From Collimonas fungivorans Ter331 (lineage in GTDB: Bacteria > Pseudomonadota > Gammaproteobacteria > Burkholderiales > Burkholderiaceae_D), in contig NC_015856.1 of assembly GCF_000221045.1 (NCBI RefSeq), positions 3,430,542-3,494,541 on the forward strand: a stretch of DNA of 64,000 nt. Direction: 5' to 3'. A program made the position numbers and the translations under genes. The notes under the pieces were generated by a model. It had not been told where the DNA came from, ran no database searches, and worked only from the letters and a program-made list of their open reading frames with translations. Shown here piece after piece: positions 1 through 8,710 of this stretch (the stretch's first letter is position 1; every line of letters starts with the position of its first letter).

Positions 1-79
1 GGCTCAATTCTTCGCGTACGATATCGAAGACCGGCTGGTGGGCCGCTACAAAGCGTTGCAGATTGTATTGATCGCTCAC
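1..79 (-). CDS. DUF1810 family protein, N-terminal fragment
   Basis: Only the first 26 codons are in the window; the gene runs off the left edge. Reading leftward from a GTG at 79, the peptide begins VSDQYNLQRFVAAHQPVFD, which matches the conserved N-terminus of DUF1810 (small cytoplasmic proteins of unknown role, often opening with D-x-Y-x-L-x-R-F-x-x-A-Q). A GGAAG Shine-Dalgarno lies 6 nt before the GTG and supports that start. It is divergent from the VOC gene at 109, and only 29 nt separate the two starts, so the promoters must overlap. The family call rests on a short stretch recognised from memory. Confidence 0.65.
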   Translation of the reverse strand, partial: MSDQYNLQRFVAAHQPVFDIVREELS

Positions 80-108
80 GTCTTTCTTCCATCGAAAGGA
101 AAAACCCC

Positions 109-501
109 ATGATCTCTCATGTTTTTGTCGGCGTCGCCGATTTTCAGCGCGCGTTCGGCTTCTATTCCGCCATCATGGAAGTCCTGGAGCTGCAGCTCAA
201 ATTCTGCGACGCGGACAAACCGTGGGCGGCCTGGATGGCCAGCGGCAAGGCGCGCCCCCTGTTCATCATCGGCGCTCCCTATAGCGGCGCGGCCGCTGCC
301 GGCAACGGCCAGATGATCGCTCTGCTCGCTCCGACGCGCACCGCCGTCGACAAAGCCTACGCTGCGGCCTTGCGCAACGGCGGATCCTGCGAAGGCGCGC
401 CCGGGCTGCGCCTGGAATATCATCCGGATTATTACGGCGCCTATTTCCGCGATGCAGATGGCAACAAGCTTTGTGTCTGTTGCCACGACGCTGTGGCTTA
501 A
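109..501 (+). CDS. VOC (glyoxalase/bleomycin-resistance-like) family protein
   Basis: A 130-residue protein with a single vicinal-oxygen-chelate module. It opens with the typical ISHVFVGVADFQRAFGFYS strand-helix and ends with the YYGAYFRDADGNKLCVCCH pattern, in which a D-P/A-D-G-N turn precedes the last strand. Such proteins usually dimerise to form metal-dependent lyases, dioxygenases or resistance proteins; the substrate cannot be told from sequence. The length is normal for the family. AAAGGAAAAACCCC precedes the ATG as a good ribosome site. It is a standalone gene, followed by a hairpin at 537-566. Confidence 0.85.
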   Translation: MISHVFVGVADFQRAFGFYSAIMEVLELQLKFCDADKPWAAWMASGKARPLFIIGAPYSGAAAAGNGQMIALLAPTRTAVDKAYAAALRNGGSCEGAPGLRLEYHPDYYGAYFRDADGNKLCVCCHDAVA

Positions 502-536
502 AGTTAAAAACCGTCGCGCGCGGTCTCCATGTCAAA

Positions 537-566
537 GCAGGCCATCAATTCACATTGATGGCCTGC
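537..566. terminator. hairpin between convergent genes, possible bidirectional terminator
   Basis: A perfect 13-bp stem (537-549 with 554-566) closes a 4-nt loop, in the 102-bp gap between the VOC gene (plus) and the lipoprotein gene (minus). The T-tract is poor on both strands, so termination activity is inferred from position more than from the canonical motif. Confidence 0.4.
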
Positions 567-603
567 AAAAAATACTGCATTGATTTACGTCCGGCTGCTG
601 TCT

Positions 604-867
604 TCAGAACGTGGAGCACTGGAACAAGCCAGGATGCCCGAAGCAGGTGGTAGTTGCCGGGTAACGTTCGGTATTGTCTTTTGTGTCGAGCCGCAGCACG
701 CAACTGCGCCATTCATTGCTATTGCTTTTATACCCCAGTCTTTCGCAAGCCGGGCCATAGATGCGCATCATCTGGTCGACGTCGCGCTGTGCCTGGGCGG
801 CGCGTTCGGCATCCGTGGCGCAACCGGCCAGCATGGCGACCGCGGCCAAAATTATGAGCGTACGCAT
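604..867 (-). CDS. small lipoprotein of unknown function
   Basis: An 87-residue protein starting MRTLIILAAVAMLAGCATD: a short signal peptide with a lipobox (L-A-G-C, lipidated Cys near residue 17). The start at 867 is preferred because AAGGAG stands 6 nt before that ATG; codons up to 873 are open but have no better site. The mature part is hydrophilic and has further cysteines near the C-terminus that could form disulfides in the periplasm. I recognise no domain. It follows rmuC on the same strand after a 225-bp gap, so it is probably transcribed separately. Confidence 0.7.
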   Translation of the reverse strand: MRTLIILAAVAMLAGCATDAERAAQAQRDVDQMMRIYGPACERLGYKSNSNEWRSCVLRLDTKDNTERYPATTTCFGHPGLFQCSTF

Positions 868-1092
868 GATCAACTCCTTTTCTTTCGGGCCTGTTCAGCA
901 AACTTCGGTTTTCTGTTTTCCGCAGGCAAATGTGCGGGTATCCAACACCCGGCGGCGCATGCTGTGCACATAGTATAGGACAGAGCTTATTGCTCCACTA
1001 TTTCCAATCATGCATAGTTGCTACCAGATGTAACCGTCCCGATCCCGGCCGGCAAAAAATTCAGGATGCGGCTTGTTTAGTGAAATACTGCT

Positions 1093-2559
1093 TCAGCTTT
1101 CGTCGTCCGGCGCCAATTCCGGCTCTTTGCCCAGCAGCAGCTGTGCGGCATCGCTCGGCAAGGCCTCCACCGATTTCAGCTTGCGCGCCATCTGGCGGCT
1201 GCGCACTTCGGCCTGGTCGATATTCTTGGCGGCCCGTTCCAGGGTCAGCTTGGTGGCCGCCAGCACGTCGCCGAACTTGCCGAATTCGGTCTTTACCGCG
1301 CCCAGCACTTGCCATACTTCGGATGAACGCTTCTCCAGCGCCAGCGTCCTGAATCCCATCTGCAAGCTGTTCAGCAAGGCCGACAAGGTCGACGGCCCGG
1401 CGATGCTGATGCGGTGCACGCGCTGCAATTCGTCGGCGAGGCCGGAACGGCGCATGACTTCGGCGTACAGGCCTTCGGTCGGCAGGAACAGGATGGCGAA
1501 GTCGGTGGTCAGCGGCGGCGACAGGTATTTCTCGGCGATGGTCTTGGCTTCGCCGCGCACCGCGCGCTCCAGTTCGCGCGAGGCTACGGCTACGCCTTCG
1601 GCATCGGCGCGGTCGGCGGCCTCGGCCAGGCGCTCATACTGTTCTTTCGGGAACTTGGCGTCGATCGGCATCCACACCGGCGTGCCGCCGTCGTCGTTGC
1701 CGGGCAACTTGATGGCGAATTCGACCCGTTCGCCGCTGCCGGGAACGGTTTCCACATTCTTCGCGTATTGTTCCGGCGTCAGCACCTGCTCCAGCAGCAT
1801 TTCCAGCTGTACTTCGCCCCAGGTGCCGCGCGTCTTGACGTTGGTCAGCACCCGCTTGAGGTCGCCGACGCCGATCGCCAGCTGCTGCATCTCGCCCAGG
1901 CCCTGGTGGACTTTTTCCAGGCGGTCGGAAACGATCTTGAACGACTCGCCCAGGCGCTGCTCCAGCGTTGCATGCAGTTTCTCATCCACGGTCTTGCGCA
2001 TTTCTTCCAGGCGCAAGCCGTTGTCGTTTTGCAGGTCCTTGATCTTCGCTTCCAGCGTGGCGCGTACTTCCGCCATGCGCTGCGCATTCGATTCGGTCAG
2101 CGCCGCCAGCGTCTGGTTCAGCGTATCGCCGAAGCGCTGCAGCGACTGCGCCTGTTCCTCCCGATTGGTCTGCGCCTGCTGGTTCATCGCCAGCCGCATG
2201 CTGTCGAGCTGCTGGGCGTTGGTTTCGTTGAGCTTGACCAGTTGCTGGGCAAAAGTGTCGATCTGGTTGTTCTGCAAGGTGGCGACGCTGGTCATCTGCG
2301 CCGCCAGGGTCTGCTGCAGCTGGCCGAAACTGCTGCCCAGTTCCTGCCGCATGCCCTGGGCGCTGGTCTGCACCTCGCTGCGCAGTTCGCGCTGCTGGCG
2401 CTCGCCAATATCTTGTTGATGGCGCTGCAGGTCGTTTTGCAGCTGCGTCAGCTGTTGCGCGGGATCGGCGCCGCGCGAGCTGCGCAGGATGGCGATGATC
2501 TGCAGCACGATAAGAACGGCGGCGACGGCAAGCAGGATGAGCAGTTCGGTTGATGTCAT
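1093..2559 (-). CDS. rmuC: DNA recombination protein RmuC
   Basis: A 488-residue protein. Residues 4-24 form an N-terminal membrane anchor. They are followed by a long glutamine-rich coiled coil (about 35-220) and then the RmuC domain, whose signature GTWGEVQLEMLLEQVL lies at about 245-260, with PIDAKFPKEQYERL and FLPTEGLYAEV further on. RmuC proteins limit rearrangements between inverted repeats and carry a predicted nuclease-like core; the exact activity is unsettled. The length is typical. The gene lies 37 bp downstream of the truncated haemoglobin gene on the same strand, suggesting co-transcription. Confidence 0.95.
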   Translation of the reverse strand: MTSTELLILLAVAAVLIVLQIIAILRSSRGADPAQQLTQLQNDLQRHQQDIGERQQRELRSEVQTSAQGMRQELGSSFGQLQQTLAAQMTSVATLQNNQIDTFAQQLVKLNETNAQQLDSMRLAMNQQAQTNREEQAQSLQRFGDTLNQTLAALTESNAQRMAEVRATLEAKIKDLQNDNGLRLEEMRKTVDEKLHATLEQRLGESFKIVSDRLEKVHQGLGEMQQLAIGVGDLKRVLTNVKTRGTWGEVQLEMLLEQVLTPEQYAKNVETVPGSGERVEFAIKLPGNDDGGTPVWMPIDAKFPKEQYERLAEAADRADAEGVAVASRELERAVRGEAKTIAEKYLSPPLTTDFAILFLPTEGLYAEVMRRSGLADELQRVHRISIAGPSTLSALLNSLQMGFRTLALEKRSSEVWQVLGAVKTEFGKFGDVLAATKLTLERAAKNIDQAEVRSRQMARKLKSVEALPSDAAQLLLGKEPELAPDDES

Positions 2560-2596
2560 GTATTCTTCGATAAGCTAAAAATGGATTGCGGTGAAA

Positions 2597-3031
2597 TCAC
2601 GGCTGGGCGTCTGCCTTGTTGCGCATCCAGTCCGCAGTCTGGAAGAAGGATGTCAGCAAATGCTCCTGCAGCCTTTCCTCCATGCCGACATCCTGCATCG
2701 CCAGCGCCATGCAGCGCAGCCACTGGTCGCGTTCCGGCGTCGCGATCGCATACGGCAAATGGCGCGCGCGCAGGCGCGGATGGCCGAAGCGTTCTATGTA
2801 CAAATCGGGACCGCCGCTCCAGCCGGTCAGGAACCAGTAAAACTTGTCGCGCGAGCCGTCGAGCGTGGTCGGATGCAGGGCCCGGATCACGGAAAATTGC
2901 GGCTCCAGGTCCATCAGGTCGTAGAAACGGTCGACCAGTTCGCGCAGCTTGCCGGCGCCGCCTATCATGTCGTAGAGGCTGGCCTGCTGTTGCGCCGGCT
3001 CGCTGGCGGCAGTGGTGTGTTCTGTAGTCAT
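2597..3031 (-). CDS. group II truncated haemoglobin
   Basis: A 144-residue globin of the 2-over-2 type, class II (trHbO-like). The GHPRLRARHLPY segment places the proximal haem-binding histidine at His91, and Trp104 in DQWLRCM matches the Trp G8 that marks groups II and III. A Thr/Ser/Gln-rich N-terminal extension of about 18 residues precedes the globin fold. Such proteins bind O2, NO or H2O2 in the cytoplasm; the ligand here is unknown. It lies between the FtsX-type permease gene and rmuC, all on the minus strand with short gaps. Confidence 0.92.
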   Translation of the reverse strand: MTTEHTTAASEPAQQQASLYDMIGGAGKLRELVDRFYDLMDLEPQFSVIRALHPTTLDGSRDKFYWFLTGWSGGPDLYIERFGHPRLRARHLPYAIATPERDQWLRCMALAMQDVGMEERLQEHLLTSFFQTADWMRNKADAQP

Positions 3032-3084
3032 AGGGAAGAATGGTAACGTAAGCCGCCATTATCCCCGAATTGACATAACCAGGC

Positions 3085-5589
3085 TCAGGCTTCGCGCAAG
3101 GTCTGCAACGGCGGCTGGTTCAATACATGGCGCAGGCCGACCCAGCCGCCGGCAAACGTGCAGGCGGCGCCGATCGCCATCCCCGCCAGCCATACCAGCG
3201 GGCTGAAGGTCCAGGTAAAGCTGAACACATAGTGCGCCAGGGCCCAGCCGGTTGCCGCCGCGCCGCTGGCCGCCAGGAAACCGGCCAGGCTGCCGATCAG
3301 GGCGAACTCTATCCATTGCGATTGCGACAACTGCTTGCGGGTGGCGCCCAGCGCGCGCAGCAGGCCGGCTTCGCGGGTGCGTTCGTCTTGCGAGCCGACC
3401 AGCGCCGCATACAGCACCAGCGCGCCGGACAGCAGGGTAAACAGGAAAAGGAATTCGACCGCCGCCACCACTTGGTCGATCACGCCCTGGATCTGCTTGA
3501 TGACGCTGCCGATATCGACCACCGTCAGGTTGGGAAAATCGCGCGTCAGCTGGTTGCCGAAATTGATGTGCGCATCCGGCAAATTGAAAGCGGTGATCCA
3601 GGTTTGCGGCATCTCGGCCATCAGCTTGGGGTTAAGGATGACAAAAAAATTCACCCGCATCGAACCCCACTCCAGCTTGCGCAGGCTGGTGACCGGCGCC
3701 GTCACCAGCTGGCCGGCGATGTCGAACTGCAGCTTGTCGCCCAGTTTCAGGTTCAGGGTCTTGGCCAGGCCTTCTTCGACCGAGGCTTCGGGCCGGCTAT
3801 CGTCAAACCAGCGGCCGGCGGTCAGCGTATTCTGCGCCGGCAGCTGGTTCATGGTGGACAGGTTGAATTCGCGGTCGACCAGCCGCTTGGCGCGGTCGTC
3901 CGGATAGGTATCGGCGGTGATCGGCTTGTCGTTGACCTGGGTCAGGCGGCCGCGGATCATCGGAAACAGCTGCGGCTGGGCGATGCCGGCCGCCTGCAGG
4001 CGTTGCGTGATGTCGGCGCGCTGGTCGTCCTGGATATTGATGACAAAACGATTTGGCGCGTCAGCCGGGGTAGCCTGGCGCCAGGCGCCGACCAGGTCGC
4101 CGCGGATCACCGTCAGCAGCAGCAAGGCCATCAAACCCAGCGACAAGGCGACGATCTGGACGACGGTGGCCACCGGCCGCCGCTGCAGCGCGGTCAGCGC
4201 AAAACGCCAGCTCGGATGTCGCGACAGGCCGCGCACATGGCGCGATCCCTTCAACGCCAGCCAGCCGAGCAAGGCGAACAGGCCGAAACCGCCCAGGAAG
4301 CCGAGCGCAGTCAGCAAGCCCAGCTTGATGTCGCCAGCCTGCCACAACAGCAGGCCGATAAATGTCAGCGTCCCGAGCCCATAAGTGGCCAGCACCAGCG
4401 CTTGCGGCGCATCCTGTTCGCGCCGGATCACGCGGTTATGCGGCACGTTGCGCAGCTGCAGGACCGGCGGCAAGGCAAAACCGACCAGCAGCAGCAAGCC
4501 GGTGACCAGGCCTTGCACCGCAGGCATCACGCTGGCGGGCGGCAAGTCGCTGGCGACAAACTTGCCCAGCAAATCCAGCAGCATGAAATGCGCGCCGAAA
4601 CCCAGCGCGACGCCGATCAGGCTACCGGCCAGGCCGACCAGCAGGAATTCCAGCAAATACAGTTGCGTCACCTGGTTCTGCGTCAAGCCGAGACAGCGCA
4701 GCATGGCGCAGGCATCCAGGTGGCGCAACATGAAACGGCGCGCCGCCATCGCCACCGCGACCGCCGCCAGCAAAGCCGACAACAGGCCGACCAGCGACAG
4801 GAACTGCTGGCCGCGATCGAGCGTGGCGCGCATTTCAGGACGGCCGTTTTCCAGGCCTTCGATGCGCACACCCTTGAGGTTTTCGCGGCTGATGTCGCTT
4901 TCCACCCATTGCTGGAAATCCTGCACCTGCTGCGGTTCGCCCGCCAGCAGCAAACGGTAGATCACGCGCGAGCCGTCCTGCACCAGGTTGGTGGAGGCCA
5001 GGTCGGCCATGGACAGCATCACGCGCGGCGCGAAGTTGATGAAACCGCTGCCGCGGTCGGGCTCGATCATCAGGACTTTGGCTATCTTGAAAGTGCGGTC
5101 GCCCAGCTTGAGCGGATCGCCCACCGCCAGATTGAGCGCGGTCAACATGTTGGCGTCCAGCCATACCGTGCCTGCCGCCGGGATTTCCCGGGTAGTCACA
5201 TCAGCGCCGCCCAGCTTGTCTGCGACCACCAGGCTGCCGCGCAGCGGATAGCCGGCGCTGACCGCCTTGAGCGAAGCCAGCTGCGACCTGGTGCTGTCGC
5301 CTTCGCCGGCGATGGCCATGCTGGGGAATACCACCGTGTCGGCCAGGGTCAGCCGGCGCCGTTGCGCCTCGCTGCGCCAGCCGGGGCTGATGCGCTGGTC
5401 GCCGGAAATCAGCAGGTCGGCGCCCAGCAGCTGGTGCGCATCGCGGCTCAGGCCGGCGCGCATCCTGTCTACAAAAAAACCGACCGCCGACAAGGAGGCG
5501 ACGGCCACGATCAGTGCTATCAGCAAGAAACGTAATTCGCCCGCGCGCCAGTCGCGGCGGGTCATGCGTATGGACTGCAGAAAGATCAT
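3085..5589 (-). CDS. FtsX-like ABC transporter permease (YbbP type)
   Basis: An 834-residue inner-membrane protein with the MacB/FtsX permease layout. An N-terminal membrane helix (about 12-35) precedes a large extracytoplasmic region, a first FtsX core (about 230-400), a second periplasmic region and a C-terminal FtsX core, including ERTREAGLLRALGATRKQL, a typical coupling-loop sequence. The size and duplicated core resemble YbbP, which acts with the ATPase YbbA, but no ATPase gene lies beside it here. The ATG at 5589 overlaps the TGA of the upstream DUF4126 gene by 4 nt, so translation is coupled. A longer open frame upstream of 5589 only reads through the DUF4126 gene and is rejected. Confidence 0.88.
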   Translation of the reverse strand: MIFLQSIRMTRRDWRAGELRFLLIALIVAVASLSAVGFFVDRMRAGLSRDAHQLLGADLLISGDQRISPGWRSEAQRRRLTLADTVVFPSMAIAGEGDSTRSQLASLKAVSAGYPLRGSLVVADKLGGADVTTREIPAAGTVWLDANMLTALNLAVGDPLKLGDRTFKIAKVLMIEPDRGSGFINFAPRVMLSMADLASTNLVQDGSRVIYRLLLAGEPQQVQDFQQWVESDISRENLKGVRIEGLENGRPEMRATLDRGQQFLSLVGLLSALLAAVAVAMAARRFMLRHLDACAMLRCLGLTQNQVTQLYLLEFLLVGLAGSLIGVALGFGAHFMLLDLLGKFVASDLPPASVMPAVQGLVTGLLLLVGFALPPVLQLRNVPHNRVIRREQDAPQALVLATYGLGTLTFIGLLLWQAGDIKLGLLTALGFLGGFGLFALLGWLALKGSRHVRGLSRHPSWRFALTALQRRPVATVVQIVALSLGLMALLLLTVIRGDLVGAWRQATPADAPNRFVINIQDDQRADITQRLQAAGIAQPQLFPMIRGRLTQVNDKPITADTYPDDRAKRLVDREFNLSTMNQLPAQNTLTAGRWFDDSRPEASVEEGLAKTLNLKLGDKLQFDIAGQLVTAPVTSLRKLEWGSMRVNFFVILNPKLMAEMPQTWITAFNLPDAHINFGNQLTRDFPNLTVVDIGSVIKQIQGVIDQVVAAVEFLFLFTLLSGALVLYAALVGSQDERTREAGLLRALGATRKQLSQSQWIEFALIGSLAGFLAASGAAATGWALAHYVFSFTWTFSPLVWLAGMAIGAACTFAGGWVGLRHVLNQPPLQTLREA

Positions 5590-6170
5590 GTAGCAAGCCT
5601 TTGGAAAACCCAGCGCAGGCCGCGCCACAACTTGGGCAGCAGCCAGATCGCAAACAGGAAAAACAGGATCAGGAAGGCAAACAGCAGCCAGGGATGGAAA
5701 AACGCCGCCCACAGGCCGCCCAGCACGGTGGCGTCTTCGGCAAACGAAGCGGTCCAGTTGCTCAGCGGTTCCGGCGTGGTGTTGATCATGGCGCGGCTGC
5801 CGGCCTTGGTGGCATGGGCGCCCAGCGCAAACGTGCCGCCGATCAGCGCCGCGATCGTGGTCCAGGCCGGATCCATGTGGCCCATGGCGGCCACCGCCAG
5901 GATGGCGCCGGCCGGAATCCGGATAAAGGTGTGGACCGCGTCCCAGACCGAATCGAGGCCGGGAATCTTGTCGACCAGGAACTCGATGGCGCCCAGCAAA
6001 CCGGTGACGCCTATCACCCAGGGCGATTCCAGCACCTGCAGCGCCTGCGGCAGGTCGATCCAGCCCAGGCGGCCGAACCAGCCGGCGATGAACAGCGCCA
6101 TGTACAGGCGGATGCCGCTGGCCCAGGACAAACCGCCGGCAAGCGCAGCGCTAGATAGTGTATCGATCAT
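5586..6170 (-). CDS. DUF4126 domain membrane protein
   Basis: A 194-residue integral membrane protein with about four hydrophobic segments. It has the DUF4126 landmarks: an N-terminal ASGIRLYMALFIAG segment, FLVDKIPGLDSVWDAVHTFIRIPAGA and HATKAGSRAMINTTPEP. Its function is unknown. The start is supported by GAGGGG ahead of the ATG. Its stop overlaps the start of the FtsX-type permease gene by 4 nt, suggesting the two are made together. A 239-bp gap with a REP-like doublet separates it from aroC. Confidence 0.88.
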   Translation of the reverse strand: MIDTLSSAALAGGLSWASGIRLYMALFIAGWFGRLGWIDLPQALQVLESPWVIGVTGLLGAIEFLVDKIPGLDSVWDAVHTFIRIPAGAILAVAAMGHMDPAWTTIAALIGGTFALGAHATKAGSRAMINTTPEPLSNWTASFAEDATVLGGLWAAFFHPWLLFAFLILFFLFAIWLLPKLWRGLRWVFQRLAT

Positions 6171-6283
6171 GATGTCCCCTCTCGGCGGTCTGTTTTTCCC
6201 AGGTAATGACTAGCGTAACTTAAATCTACGCCAGCCGCGCGGGAATAGCCATCTCGACGGCAAAATCTGCCACAGGATCACAA

Positions 6284-6307
6284 GTAGGGCGGGCACCTGT
6301 GCCCACG
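6284..6307 (+). repeat. REP-like palindrome, left copy (TAGGGYGGGCA family)
   Basis: GTAGGGCGGGCAC, a 4-nt loop and GCCCACG form a short imperfect hairpin. The same consensus recurs in inverted orientation at 6385-6414, so the two make a head-to-head doublet about 77 bp apart, as in bacterial interspersed REP doublets. No RAYT transposase gene is present in the window. Confidence 0.6.
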
Positions 6308-6384
6308 TGGACGTGGCGAGACGCGTAGTCCGGGAAGCGCAGTCCGCGACTAGAATCTCAGCGAGGCGAGTATCCGCAGCACCG

Positions 6385-6414
6385 CGTGGGCAAGAAAACC
6401 TTGCCCACCCTACG
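6385..6414 (-). repeat. REP-like palindrome, right copy, overlapping the aroC stop
   Basis: On the minus strand this reads GTAGGGTGGGCAAGG, a short loop and CTTGCCCACG, matching the copy at 6284-6307 in inverted orientation. The aroC stop codon (6410-6412) lies inside it, so the element sits exactly at the 3' end of the gene. There it could act as a transcript-end stabiliser or weak terminator. Confidence 0.6.
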
Positions 6415-7498
6415 ATTCGACCAGCGGCGCTACCTGCACGTCGCCGCATTGGGCGCGGTGGCGCAAGGCGTGGTCCATCAGCACCAGCGCCAGCATCGCC
6501 TCGGCGATAGGCGTGGCGCGGATGCCGACGCACGGATCGTGGCGGCCGAAAGTCTCGACCGTGGCCGGATTGCCCTGCTTGTCGATCGACTGGCGCGGGG
6601 TGCGGATGCTGGAAGTCGGCTTGATGGCGATCGATACGGTGATGTCCTGGCCGCTGGAAATGCCGCCCAGGATGCCGCCGGCATTGTTGGTCAGGAAGCC
6701 GTGGCGGGTGATTTCATCGCCATGCTGCGATCCCCGTTGCGCCACCGAGGCAAAACCGGCGCCGATTTCCACGCCCTTGACGGCGTTGATGCCCATCATG
6801 GCGTAGCCGATCTCGGCGTCCAGCTTGTCGTACAAAGGCTCGCCCAGGCCGACCGGGACCCCGGAGGCGACGATATCGATGCGCGCGCCGCAGGAATCGC
6901 CATCCTTGCGCAAGGCGTCCATGTACGCTTCAAGTTCGGCGATCTGGCTGGCGTTGGCGGCAAAAAACGGGTTGTTGGGCACATGCTCCCAGGATTCGAA
7001 CACGACCGGGATTTCGCCCAGCTGGCTCATGCAGCCCTTGAACGTGGTGCCGTATTGCTGCAGCAGCCACTTCTTGGCGATCGCCGCGGCGCCGACCATG
7101 GGCGCGGTCAGGCGCGCCGAGGAACGGCCGCCGCCGCGCGGATCGCGGATGCCGTATTTCTGCCAGTAGGTATAGTCGGCATGGCCGGGACGGAAGGTAT
7201 CGACGATATTGCCGTAATCCTTGCTGCGCTGGTCCTGGTTGCGGATCAGCAGCATGATCGGGGTGCCGGTGGTCTTGCCTTCGTAGACGCCGGACAGGAT
7301 CTCCACCGTATCGGGTTCCTGGCGCTGGGTCACATGGCGCGAGGTGCCCGGCTTGCGGCGGTCGAGGTCGGGCTGGATATCGGCTTCGGACAGTTCCAGG
7401 CCCGGCGGGCAGCCATCCACCACGCAGCCGATGGCCGGGCCGTGGGATTCGCCGAAATTGGTGACGCTAAACAGACTGCCGAAGGTATTGCCGGGCAT
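6410..7498 (-). CDS. aroC: chorismate synthase
   Basis: A 362-residue enzyme of the shikimate pathway that converts 5-enolpyruvylshikimate-3-phosphate to chorismate using reduced FMN. The N-terminal signature [18 protein letters not shown], the central [21 protein letters not shown] and the C-terminal [22 protein letters not shown] are all present and full length. The gene is monocistronic on the minus strand. Its last codons overlap a REP-like palindrome. Confidence 0.98.
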   Translation of the reverse strand: MPGNTFGSLFSVTNFGESHGPAIGCVVDGCPPGLELSEADIQPDLDRRKPGTSRHVTQRQEPDTVEILSGVYEGKTTGTPIMLLIRNQDQRSKDYGNIVDTFRPGHADYTYWQKYGIRDPRGGGRSSARLTAPMVGAAAIAKKWLLQQYGTTFKGCMSQLGEIPVVFESWEHVPNNPFFAANASQIAELEAYMDALRKDGDSCGARIDIVASGVPVGLGEPLYDKLDAEIGYAMMGINAVKGVEIGAGFASVAQRGSQHGDEITRHGFLTNNAGGILGGISSGQDITVSIAIKPTSSIRTPRQSIDKQGNPATVETFGRHDPCVGIRATPIAEAMLALVLMDHALRHRAQCGDVQVAPLVES

Positions 7499-7598
7499 GA
7501 TGATCCAGATAAAAGGAGGCTGAAAGACATGATTTTACCAGCGCCGCCTCTCAGGGGCTACCTGGCTGGCAAAATCATTGCCTTTTCAACATCCCAAG

Positions 7599-8639
7599 TC
7601 AGGGCAGTTTCGCCAGCTGCGCCGTCAGCAGGTCGAAGAAGCCCTGGGTATCGCCTTCCGTAATCCAGCGCGCGTTTTCCGGGCGCTTGGTGGAACGGTA
7701 ATAATCGACCACGGTGGCGCCGAAAGTCAGCCCTTCGCGGGTATCGACCTCGACATTCGCCATGCGCCCCTTGAACAGGTCCGGCCGCAGCAGGTAGCCG
7801 ATGGTGGTGGCGTCATGCACCGGGCCGCCGGGCAAGCCGTATTGCTTGATATCGTGTTCGACATAGGCGTCGAGGATGTCGGCGGCAATCTTGCCGGCCT
7901 GGTTGCCGATCTTGCGCAAGCGGTCGATGCGCTCCGGGCTGGTCAGCATCTTGTGCGTCACGTCCAGCGGGATCACGGTGATCGGCAGGCCGCTCTTGAA
8001 CACCACATCGCTGGCATGCGGATCGGCGAACACATTGAATTCCGCCGCCGGCGTGATATTGCCGCCGTTGAAATGGGCGCCGCCCATCATCACGATTTCC
8101 TTGATGCCCTGCTTGATCCCGGGATTTTCGATCAGCGCCATGGCCAGGTTGGTTTGCGGCCCGAGCGTCACGATGGTCATGCTTTGCGGTTTTGCCGCGG
8201 TCAGGGTATCGATCAGGTATTGCACCGCATTGCCCTTGGCCAGCGGCTGTTTCGGTTCGAATACCTTGACTCCGGTGACGCCTTCGGCGCCGTGCACTTC
8301 GGCGGCATAGATGGGCGCCCGCAGCATCGGACGGGCGCAGCCGGCATACACCGGCACATCCGGCCGGTTGGCCCATTCGCGCACCATGCGCGCATTGCGC
8401 GAGGTGTAGTTGAGCTGCACGTTGCCGGCCACCGTGGTCAGCGCCCGCACGTCCAGCTTGTCGCGCGCCGACAAGGCCAGCAGCAAGGCGATCACATCGT
8501 CGGCGCCGGGATCGGTATCGATGATCAGCGGCACGGGAGCGGCGGTGGCCGCCAGCGCCGAACCCATCGGCAAAGCACTCAGCAACAGGCCGCCGGTCAG
8601 CAGCTTGCCGCCGTGGGTCAGGAAATTGCGGCGAGCCAT
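7599..8639 (-). CDS. exported inosine-uridine preferring nucleoside hydrolase
   Basis: A 346-residue protein of the IunH family. The Ca-binding signature IIDTDPGADDVIALLLAL gives Asp41, Asp43, Asp47 and Asp48. It begins MARRNFLTHGGKLLTGGLLL, a twin-arginine signal with a hydrophobic segment and an A-x-A cleavage region, so it probably acts in the periplasm, unlike cytosolic family members. The start at 8639 is chosen because GGAGG lies 8 nt upstream and places the RR at residues 3-4; an ATG at 8669 is the alternative. The likely role is salvage of purine or pyrimidine nucleosides from outside the cell. No nucleoside transporter gene is adjacent. Confidence 0.9.
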   Translation of the reverse strand: MARRNFLTHGGKLLTGGLLLSALPMGSALAATAAPVPLIIDTDPGADDVIALLLALSARDKLDVRALTTVAGNVQLNYTSRNARMVREWANRPDVPVYAGCARPMLRAPIYAAEVHGAEGVTGVKVFEPKQPLAKGNAVQYLIDTLTAAKPQSMTIVTLGPQTNLAMALIENPGIKQGIKEIVMMGGAHFNGGNITPAAEFNVFADPHASDVVFKSGLPITVIPLDVTHKMLTSPERIDRLRKIGNQAGKIAADILDAYVEHDIKQYGLPGGPVHDATTIGYLLRPDLFKGRMANVEVDTREGLTFGATVVDYYRSTKRPENARWITEGDTQGFFDLLTAQLAKLP

Positions 8640-8710
8640 GGCGGCGTCCTCCAGTATGTGTTTGGTCATCTCGATTCTTTCCTTGGTTCTTTGGTCCAGC
8701 GGCGCTTGAT

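Noticed and set aside
3127-5535. Very long open frame on the plus strand opposite the FtsX-type permease gene
   Set aside because: The Gln/Arg/His-rich translation has no domain and mirrors codon positions of the real gene; open antisense frames of this kind are a by-product of high GC.
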